A stretch of DNA of 64,000 nt from Sphingomonadaceae bacterium PASS1. Lineage in GTDB: Bacteria; Pseudomonadota; Alphaproteobacteria; Sphingomonadales; Sphingomonadaceae. Location of the stretch: the NCBI GenBank assembly GCA_002255985.1, contig NKIR01000001.1, positions 304,914 to 368,913 of the forward strand. The letters run 5' to 3'. The position numbers and the translations under genes were made by a program. Positions 44,301 through 50,634 of the stretch are shown one piece after another. Numbering within the stretch: position 1 is the stretch's first letter; each line of letters begins with the position of its first letter. The notes under the pieces are model-generated. The model was not told where the DNA came from. It worked only from the letters and a program-made list of their open reading frames with translations, and made no database searches.

Positions 44301-44712
44301 GCTTCCGAATACGTTCCTAAACGGCGGAAATCTGGCCAATAACTCCACAGTATCTCCCGGCAATCTGCCGCTTGAACAGCTATCGAAGCACAATGTGAAT
44401 GCTACTGTTTTCTATGAAAAGGGACCAGTCTCGCTCCGTGCTGCTTATAACTGGCGCTCACGCTTCTTGCTGACTGCATCGGATGTGATTTTCCCATATT
44501 ACTCGATCTTCAACGAAGCCACTGGACAGCTGGACGCATCGGCATTCTTTAGCCTGACCGATAACATTAAGTTGGGGGTACAAGGTGTTAACCTGCTTAA
44601 TGAGGTGACCAAGACTTCGCAGGCCTATACCGGAGACCCCAGTCTGCTGGCACCACGTTCCTACTTTATGAACGACCGCCGCTTCTCCTTCATCGTACGA
44701 GCGAATTTCTAA
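41359..44712 (+). CDS. TonB-dependent receptor (Xanthomonas/Caulobacter type)
   Basis: An 1117-residue outer-membrane receptor, GTG start with GGGAGAGGGAG upstream. The signal peptide ends near TAAPAYAQQ. The TonB-box-like DAIVVTGIRASL precedes the plug (DTIVDAITAEDIGALPDRSV, ALQRIPGVAINRF), and the barrel ends in FSFIVRANF with terminal Phe, as needed for BAM insertion. Length and plug wording match the TIGR01782-type family linked to carbohydrate uptake. It should import xylo-oligosaccharides or another large plant-derived ligand with energy from TonB/ExbBD, encoded elsewhere. Two LacI operators precede it, and a strong hairpin at 44745 follows it. No SusD partner is present, as usual in Proteobacteria. 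Confidence 0.95.
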   Translation: MGQPALDVFDSIRGLGNERPVITPLRTGVSLFAVCALLTAAPAYAQQTDAAEPQAETEANGDAIVVTGIRASLANAQSIKKNSDTIVDAITAEDIGALPDRSVTEALQRIPGVAINRFAGSNDPDHFSVEGSGVVIRGLNFVRSEFNGRDSFAAGVGGQALNFADVPSELLGSVIVSKNATADMIEGGLAGTVNLNTRKPFDNKGFHIGLNLEANYGDFRKKWTPTGSLLLSNTWETGIGTFGLLGNISYSRIKSHADGLQISNFQTRDGAYVLKANAGGTQVCRNRLPSSSNTTLLPAQSNNCNAAQTTGADGFADLRSAAYAPLGGQFRTQEFDRTRDGQALAFQFESIDRNTVLTAQFLRSHTTNKWGERTFETGSDLSEYGTQPIGCLQNNRGPAELRTDGTFGDGTTRAECPVGSSFQNYTYDENNLFQKGYITNPNDGWRGSPNTFMPIGGLQQVAVRREVDEESTNTDYALNLQTKLTDRLSLSLDGDYTKSVKKNLDVSIMGSTWADQELDLTGDLPVVIPHKPNYLAYSWAGSNPTLGAMSDAQYFSDKRVQFWRSAMDHIENSTGSEFQFRGDLAYDFDDTSFLRQVKFGARYADRDQTVRYTTYNWGVLSEVWAGNTPVSVSQVGSGNVDFYAFPDFFRGQSPGPAGAYYYNGDLIGDYAGSSNFAKSVNAAWVANGGNAGWVPLAERGGVTNGTAFLPSEIQPVSQQDTALYLQAKFGSDDFGGMRLSGNIGVRYVTSNIRSDGQISVGTQQQLGISQPYSVRCAPVTRPGFVGTIPAGGLCSTLNATQYAALQTFANGSNLFDSAQSNYDYFLPSFNAKLGVSDDVNFRFAASKVLTRPDNAYLRNFLNTSLDGAGNLTAQTGNPYLTPATAWQFDLTAEWYFARVGSLTFDVFYKDIRDFFYQAVTDRSITNNGVTQNVLVRGPANFDGKGKVKGFEIAYQQTYDFLPGFLDGLGTSANYTYIKSKGLPNTFLNGGNLANNSTVSPGNLPLEQLSKHNVNATVFYEKGPVSLRAAYNWRSRFLLTASDVIFPYYSIFNEATGQLDASAFFSLTDNIKLGVQGVNLLNEVTKTSQAYTGDPSLLAPRSYFMNDRRFSFIVRANF

Positions 44713-44744
44713 GCCGGCTTCGAGAAAACATCGCAATAAAATGG

Positions 44745-44770
44745 CGCCGCCTGAACTAGTTCAGGCGGCG
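44745..44770 (+). terminator. strong hairpin after TonB receptor
   Basis: A perfect 26-bp palindrome (CGCCGCCTGAACT and its complement) begins 32 nt after the receptor stop. The very stable GC-rich stem and position indicate a terminator, although the following T-run is short (TTGTCATGT), so it may partly act as an mRNA-stabilising end. Confidence 0.7.
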
Positions 44771-45090
44771 TTGTCATGTGCATTCGATTTTCTTGTAAGC
44801 ACGATTAGTAAACGGCTTCTGGGGATGACAGTTGATGAAATGACCGAGGCCCTGAGAGAGGGTTAGCAATAATTCGCTCATGGGGCCTGCCCCGGAGCCT
44901 CAGGACCAAAGGCAATCGCCAATCACGCCAATTCGAAGGCGTAGAAGAAGCTGCCGGTTATAGTAGCTGCAGTGCTGCCTGGATGCATGTCATGGTCACT
45001 AGAGTGACCCGTGCGGATTTCAGTCCAGGCTGGCGCCAGGCGGCAATTTCGCTCCGGCGGGAACGCGGAAGGCAGCGGTAGCAACGTCAA
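44771..45090. other. intergenic stretch, no gene seen
   Basis: About 320 bases between the receptor terminator and the convergent end of the molybdenum hydroxylase gene. No frame has a supported start or recognisable sequence. Short self-complementary words occur (GGCCTGCCCCGGAGCC near 44884; GTCACTAGAGTGAC at 44995-45008), the second a perfect 14-bp palindrome of unknown role. Confidence 0.45.
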
Positions 45091-47277
45091 TCAATTGCGT
45101 GCCGCCTCAATTGCCGCCTTTAAGTCTTGCTCGGTCAAAGGAAGTTGACGAAGGCGCACGCCACATGCAGCGAAGATCGCGTTAGCAACGGCTGGAATTA
45201 CAGGCGGCAGAGCAGGCTCACCTAAGCCCGTTGGCGGGAATTCACTAAGCACGAACTGCACATCGACCGCTGGCGCTTGAGGCATACGCATCATCGGAAT
45301 ATCTTGAAAATTCGCCTGAACCGCTCGACCCTTTGAGAAGGTGATTTCTTGCGAAATCGAACCAATGCCATCCATTACGGCACCCTCAACTTGGTTTTTA
45401 GCTGCACTTGGATTGATGATCTGGTTTCCGACATCCCCGACCGCCCAGACCTTGAGTGCGTGCCATTTGCCATCGTCAGTCACTCTCACCTTTGCCACTT
45501 CGGCGAAATATCCATGATGACTAAAATAGGTTGCGACGCCCATGCCCTCACCGTTGCCGGAGGCCCTACTTTCCCAGCCCGAACGCTCGGCAACCGCCTT
45601 CAAGACGGCGCGCATTCGCGCTGGATTGTAACCTCCAAACCGATCGCCGTTGTAATCATCAATGTGGGAATCTAGGTGGGCCAACCGGAAGGCGACCGGA
45701 TCTTGGCCGGCGCCATGGGCGATCTCGTCGCAGAAAGTCTCATGCACAAAAGCAAGCGCGTTTGAAACAGGTGCTCGCAGATAACCTGTTGGTATGGTCG
45801 TTTCAATCTTGGAGAACTCAACGCGTGTGTGTGGGGCGACGGTCAAAGCGAATGCGTTACCTGCGACCTCATCGCCTTGTACAATCTTGCCGTCCCGGGT
45901 GAAGTTCACACTGTGGCTAATATAAGCTGCCAACTTGCCTGATGCATCAACGCCGGCACGGACACGGTAGTGACCTCCGGGGCGAAAAAAATCGTGCGCG
46001 ACGTCGTCCTCGCGGGACCAGACCAGTTTGACTGGCGCTTCCACTTTCTGTGCAATGGCTGCGGCTTCTGCCATGTAGTCGTTCTCGAGCCGACGACCAA
46101 AGCCTCCACCACAGCGTCGCATATGTACGGTAACAGTAGCCGGATCGATAGAAAGTGTCTTTGCAATGAGCGCCTTGCCTTCATTAGGTTGCTGCGTTGG
46201 GGCCCAAATTTCAACTCCCTTAGCAGTCACCCGCGCGGTACAGTTTTGCGGCTCCATCGGGACGTGGGCCAAAAACGGTACATTGTATACGGCGTCAAAG
46301 GTGTGAGCCGCCGATCTCAAAGCGGCGTCAGCATTCCCGCGCTTTTCCTTCACTTCGCCTTCCCGTCGCAACAGCGTATTGGCCGTTTTGGAATAGATTT
46401 CACTGTCGTGCAATTTACCGATGGCTTCATCCCATACCGGTGAAAGCAGGGCGCGCGCAGCCTGCGCGTACCACCAACTGGTGGCGACAATTGCAATACC
46501 ATCCTTCAGCCCATGCATATCCGTACCCTTAAGCACAAATACGTCTTTGACGCCGATTGCGGCCTTCGCAGCGGAGAGATCGCACGAAATGAGCCGCGCT
46601 CCGTAAACTGGTGACTTCAAATAAACAGCGTACAACATGCCGGGCAAGCTCACGTCGATGCCGAAAATCGGCTCGCCCCTAACGATTTTTGGATTATCAT
46701 ATCCTTTCTGCGTCTTGCCAATTAGCAAAAAGTTTTTAGTGTCCTTTAGCGTAAGCTTAGTAGGATCGGGAGGAGTCAGAAGCGCGGCTTCGGCGGCTAA
46801 TTCACCATAGTCAAATGTTGTACCGTCCTTGTGTCTTACTTTGCCAGCCTTTGTCGTGAAGGCGTCATGCGTGGCTTTCATACGCCTTGCCGCAGCCTCA
46901 ATTAGAAGCCAACGCGCTGCAGCCCCGACCTGTCGCATCGGCATGTATTCCAGCGCGGTCGCCATACTGCCGCCAGCAAACTGAGCGCCGAAGCGCTTGT
47001 CATCGGAGGCGGCGGTTTCTATCCTCACATTGGCCCAAAGGACATCTAGTTCTTCGGCAATCAGCATGGGAAGGCTGGTCATGACCCCTTGGCCAATTTC
47101 AGGATTTTTGGCTATGAGGGTCACTATGCCGTCAGAGGAGATGGCGACATAATCGGTTACTGCTGTGACTGGGCCTGAATCGCCTTTTTCTGTACAGGCC
47201 GACAAGCCAAAACCGAGCAAAAGCCCTCCTCCGGCCAAGACACCGGATTTCAGAAAAAGGCGACGTGTTGTTTCCAT
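45091..47277 (-). CDS. molybdopterin-binding subunit of xanthine dehydrogenase-family hydroxylase
   Basis: A 728-residue large subunit from ATG at 47277, with GGAGG 6 nt upstream. The N-terminus METTRRLFLKSGVLAGGGLL is a Tat signal, followed by a lipobox-like LSAC, so the folded cofactor-loaded enzyme is exported. Molybdopterin-site segments include QQPNEGKALIAKTL, GGGFGRRLENDYMAEAAAIA and the C-terminal GLGEPALPP with the catalytic Glu. The organisation resembles isoquinoline 1-oxidoreductase or aldehyde oxidoreductase beta subunits. It should hydroxylate a heterocycle or oxidise an aldehyde with water as oxygen source. The electron acceptor, often a cytochrome c, is not in the window. It follows its 2Fe-2S subunit by 1 nt. 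Confidence 0.93.
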   Translation of the reverse strand: METTRRLFLKSGVLAGGGLLLGFGLSACTEKGDSGPVTAVTDYVAISSDGIVTLIAKNPEIGQGVMTSLPMLIAEELDVLWANVRIETAASDDKRFGAQFAGGSMATALEYMPMRQVGAAARWLLIEAAARRMKATHDAFTTKAGKVRHKDGTTFDYGELAAEAALLTPPDPTKLTLKDTKNFLLIGKTQKGYDNPKIVRGEPIFGIDVSLPGMLYAVYLKSPVYGARLISCDLSAAKAAIGVKDVFVLKGTDMHGLKDGIAIVATSWWYAQAARALLSPVWDEAIGKLHDSEIYSKTANTLLRREGEVKEKRGNADAALRSAAHTFDAVYNVPFLAHVPMEPQNCTARVTAKGVEIWAPTQQPNEGKALIAKTLSIDPATVTVHMRRCGGGFGRRLENDYMAEAAAIAQKVEAPVKLVWSREDDVAHDFFRPGGHYRVRAGVDASGKLAAYISHSVNFTRDGKIVQGDEVAGNAFALTVAPHTRVEFSKIETTIPTGYLRAPVSNALAFVHETFCDEIAHGAGQDPVAFRLAHLDSHIDDYNGDRFGGYNPARMRAVLKAVAERSGWESRASGNGEGMGVATYFSHHGYFAEVAKVRVTDDGKWHALKVWAVGDVGNQIINPSAAKNQVEGAVMDGIGSISQEITFSKGRAVQANFQDIPMMRMPQAPAVDVQFVLSEFPPTGLGEPALPPVIPAVANAIFAACGVRLRQLPLTEQDLKAAIEAARN

Positions 47278-47278
47278 T

Positions 47279-47767
47279 TCAGGCCTCCGTGCCATGGTTG
47301 CGAGTGTCGTCGACGGGCTGTCCAGATGCTGATTTGATCGCTGCCCTTATGCGCTTGTACGTAGCGCACCGACACAGATTTCCTTCCATCGCAACGTCAA
47401 TGGCTGCGTCGTCAGGTCTGGGGTTCTGGGTCAACAGAGCCGTCGCGGTCATAATCTGGCCCGCCTGGCAATAGCCGCACTGAATAACGTCGAGTTCGAG
47501 CCAAGCTTCCTGAATGGCGCGTCCCTGGCGGCTGCCAGCTATGTCTTCGATAGTCACGACTTTGCCGTCACCGATGCCGCCGACCGGGGTGACGCACGCT
47601 CGCACGGGTTCTCCGTCGATATGGACCGTACAGGCACCGCATTGAGCGACACCGCAACCGAATTTGGTCCCCTTTAAATCCAACTCGTCCCGCAACACCC
47701 AAAGGAGGGGCATTTCGTCTGGTACGTTAAGTTGTCGAGCTTGGCCATTAACCGACAGTGTGATCAT
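47279..47767 (-). CDS. (2Fe-2S) subunit of xanthine dehydrogenase-family hydroxylase
   Basis: A 162-residue small subunit with both iron-sulfur sites: the plant-ferredoxin-type CGVAQCGACTVHI with a later Cys, and the helical-domain CGYCQAGQIM plus NLCRCATYKRI. It carries electrons from the molybdenum centre to an external acceptor. It lacks a signal peptide, so it probably travels through Tat bound to the large subunit. No FAD subunit is encoded beside it, which matches the two-subunit IorAB-type enzymes. It begins 11 nt after the GH105-DUF4861 gene, suggesting cotranscription with polysaccharide degradation. Confidence 0.94.
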   Translation of the reverse strand: MITLSVNGQARQLNVPDEMPLLWVLRDELDLKGTKFGCGVAQCGACTVHIDGEPVRACVTPVGGIGDGKVVTIEDIAGSRQGRAIQEAWLELDVIQCGYCQAGQIMTATALLTQNPRPDDAAIDVAMEGNLCRCATYKRIRAAIKSASGQPVDDTRNHGTEA

Positions 47768-47778
47768 CCTACTGTTCC

Positions 47779-50094
47779 TTAATCCTTGTCGTGTTTCGAG
47801 AGCAACTTTACGATAACCGGATGATTTAGCCCGTCGACCGTTGAGTCAAGCCAGGCGTTAAAGCCTGTCAGATCGCGCACGCCGATCAAGTCCTGAACCC
47901 AAGTCGCACCAAAAGCATAGCGCACATGACCGGGATCCTTAAATGTCACGAAATAGGTTCGCCCATCGTCTCGCACGTCTCCCGTTGTGTCCTTTGGCTT
48001 AAAAAAAATGGCTAGGCCCAGATTGTCATTCGTAAGAGCCTGCTGGCCCCATGAAGCAAAGTAGCTCCATGCCTCTGGTTCGCCGCCCCTTATTAGCAGA
48101 ACCCCTGGATGATGACGGAAGCCGGCGGCAAAGGGAGAAACCGACCCGGTTGCTGCCGCATCGACAAAGGTAAGAGCCTGCCCGTATGAAATCTTGTAAT
48201 GGGCACGCAACGAACCTCCACCGGAATCGAAGTCGGAATGCGTTACGGTTGCATGACCTGTAATTGCGGTATTGGCAACTTCAGCCGCAATAGTCGATGG
48301 TCCGATCTGTTCGGCCTTGCCGTTTTTAACGATGCCGATACCACCACTCCCCAGGCTCTTGTCGACCTGAAAAATGTCCTGCCCCCAATCATTCATTACA
48401 TGATAGTCGCCTTCGTTTTGTCCTATGGACGGCAGGATGGGTCTAGGTAATTTCTTACCGTAAATGTCGGTGACGCTACGTTCATCCAAGTAAAGCCTGT
48501 AGGCAACCTTGTCCGACTCCCAACCTATGCCTTCAAAGGCAATCAGGCCATCATGGATAAAATGTTCGGCGGGGACTTGGTAAGACGTGCGGAGGTGGAA
48601 AGTCCCGCCCTTAAGCAATCCGTCTTCCATTTTCCCGCCGTCTTGTACATTCAATATTGCATGCACAAGTTCTGGCAAAGGCGCGGGTTGCGGCCGAACA
48701 CTAACTTGCACCTTCTGCTTCTGCTTGATCGGAATGACAAAGCTTAGGATACCGCGTTCATATTGCGCCGGATAGACGGCGCCGCCTGTTTCCACCGACC
48801 ATCCGCCAGCACGACTTTCAGGGAGTGCCATGGCGATCTGAGCAATGGCCGCCCCCTGATCAAAGCGAGAAGGGTTATGGACTTCAAGGCTTGCTGCGAC
48901 AGACGGTGCCGGAAGGTCAAGATCGGCCACCTCACCAGCAGCGAGCAAAAATGCGCCAACACCGTATAGCTGGGTATCATCATAAGCTACAGCTTCGGGC
49001 CTGTCGCTAATCGACTGGACATAGCCAAGCCTTCCATCCTGCTGAACAGAGCGAACAAGTGCTGCCCATCCTTTGCGGACATGGGGCTCGTAAGTGGATC
49101 GATCCAGCAACCCGGTTTTTACACCCCAGGCAAGGCCGTAAGTGAAGAAGCCTGTACCACTTGACTCGGGCAGACTAACCGCAGCGTCGCCGAGCAAGGA
49201 CGGAGACCAGAAACCATTAGGCTTTTGAAGTGCAATGAGCGTGACTGCCATCTCCTTGAAGATGCGTTCCATATAGGTGCGGTCCGCATCGCCTTCGGGA
49301 AGCAACGAAATCATTCGCGCCAGACCTGCGAAAACCCATCCGTTGCCTCGGCTCCAAAATATCTTTTTCCCATTGATGCCGCGCTGCTCGAAAAAGCGGC
49401 TGTCCCGGAAAAAGAGATGCGATTCCGAGTCATAGAGATGACCAGTTGTCGCGCGAAATTCTCTCTTTGCATAGTTGGCGTAACGCGGATCCCCGGTGAC
49501 CTTGCTCATTTCCAGCCAAACAGGGGGTGCCATGAACAGCGCATCACTCCAGCACCAGCGATCTCGGCAGGTCAAACCGTTGCCTTCAAAGTTTAGATCA
49601 TTGACCGGGGGCTTCGCTAGGATCGCATCGAGGCGCGCGCGCATCGGCACAATCGCGGCGTCACCGGCACCGTGCCGCGATGCCCAGAAATAGCTCGATC
49701 CAATGATGTGGTCGTCGGCGTCATACATCATGGCACCAAGTTGCCAGCTATTGGCTTGTCCACGGGCGCGAATAACTGCGGCAAACTCCGGTCGGACTGA
49801 ATGATCCGCCAAAGCCAGAAGGCCGACAAAAAGCGCACCCTGCTCCCAGCCTCTTGGATCGGGGTAGGCGGCAGAGGGGTTAGGCTTTAAGCCTGCTGCC
49901 ATAGTCGCCAATTGATAGCTCCCGACCTTTTCAGCTAGTGCAATCACGTCTTGCCGATCCCAAGGGATTGCTGAGGGCGCTGAAATCACAGATGCATTTG
50001 CAGGCCTAAGTTCACGCGAATGCGCCCCAGAGGTGACCACGCAGACTGCCCATACGCAGCATGCCAGTGAGACGGCTTTACGAAAGATAGCCAT
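47779..50094 (-). CDS. GH105/GH88-like unsaturated uronyl hydrolase with DUF4861 domain
   Basis: A 771-residue exported protein. After a signal peptide (residues 1 to about 25) the (alpha/alpha)6 domain spans about 30-395: WEQGALFVGLLALADHS, DRWCWSDALFMAPPVW with the catalytic-Asp candidate, IFWSRGNGWVFAGLARMI and LPESSGTGFFTYGLAWG. Residues about 440-771 form a DUF4861 beta domain (YLDERSVTDIYGKKLPRP, MNDWGQDIFQVDKSLG, FGATWVQDL). GH105 enzymes remove unsaturated uronic acids left by polysaccharide lyases. The fused DUF4861 has no proven role and may bind or cleave the glycan. It precedes the molybdenum hydroxylase genes by 11 nt. Confidence 0.92.
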   Translation of the reverse strand: MAIFRKAVSLACCVWAVCVVTSGAHSRELRPANASVISAPSAIPWDRQDVIALAEKVGSYQLATMAAGLKPNPSAAYPDPRGWEQGALFVGLLALADHSVRPEFAAVIRARGQANSWQLGAMMYDADDHIIGSSYFWASRHGAGDAAIVPMRARLDAILAKPPVNDLNFEGNGLTCRDRWCWSDALFMAPPVWLEMSKVTGDPRYANYAKREFRATTGHLYDSESHLFFRDSRFFEQRGINGKKIFWSRGNGWVFAGLARMISLLPEGDADRTYMERIFKEMAVTLIALQKPNGFWSPSLLGDAAVSLPESSGTGFFTYGLAWGVKTGLLDRSTYEPHVRKGWAALVRSVQQDGRLGYVQSISDRPEAVAYDDTQLYGVGAFLLAAGEVADLDLPAPSVAASLEVHNPSRFDQGAAIAQIAMALPESRAGGWSVETGGAVYPAQYERGILSFVIPIKQKQKVQVSVRPQPAPLPELVHAILNVQDGGKMEDGLLKGGTFHLRTSYQVPAEHFIHDGLIAFEGIGWESDKVAYRLYLDERSVTDIYGKKLPRPILPSIGQNEGDYHVMNDWGQDIFQVDKSLGSGGIGIVKNGKAEQIGPSTIAAEVANTAITGHATVTHSDFDSGGGSLRAHYKISYGQALTFVDAAATGSVSPFAAGFRHHPGVLLIRGGEPEAWSYFASWGQQALTNDNLGLAIFFKPKDTTGDVRDDGRTYFVTFKDPGHVRYAFGATWVQDLIGVRDLTGFNAWLDSTVDGLNHPVIVKLLSKHDKD

Positions 50095-50634
50095 TCATTT
50101 CTCCCTGAAAAGTCCGTCAAGCGGGCCGAGTAGGCCGTCAAACTTGTTCCATTGGGCAATCTTTCCGACTTTGTGCATCATGTTAATTGTCCACCCAAAT
50201 ATGAAAGCGAATATGTCGATGCCTTTCATGCGCAGTTGTTGATTAAGTGGACGGGCGATGATCGGACCAGATGTCAGGCGCGTAAGGTAGATCGTCAATC
50301 CGCGTGGAACCTTGCTCCGGCGTATCAAAAATCGGGCCGTTGCATTGCAGATCGAGCGGGAACCGAACGGGGTTGCCCCCAACCTTTTTCCAGATTGTAG
50401 AGGTTGAAGATCCGTTATGCGCTTCCATTGCTTGTCGACAAAAGGTTGATCGCGTCTGGTTCACCCAACCGCCACCCACATTCGCGGCTTCGCCATTCCA
50501 GAACACCATCTGGTATTCGCCAGAGGATTTCCGTGCCGTCTGCGGGTCTTTGGCGGCAACCGGGTTAACGACGATCGCATGGCCAACAAGCGGAATGAAG
50601 GCAGGCCTCAGTGAGGTCGCGCAGCCTGCGATTT
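50095..50634 (-). other. unassigned stretch with decayed or unknown coding sequence
   Basis: Between the GH3 and GH105 genes, a 135-codon minus-strand frame (50243-50650, overlapping the GH3 end) contains EYQMVFWNGEAANVGGGWVN and GNPVRFPLDLQCNGPIFDTP, which look protein-like but match no family I know. A second frame continues from 50382 to 50095. Either a frameshifted gene or noncoding sequence; the region also holds the start signals for GH105. Confidence 0.35.
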
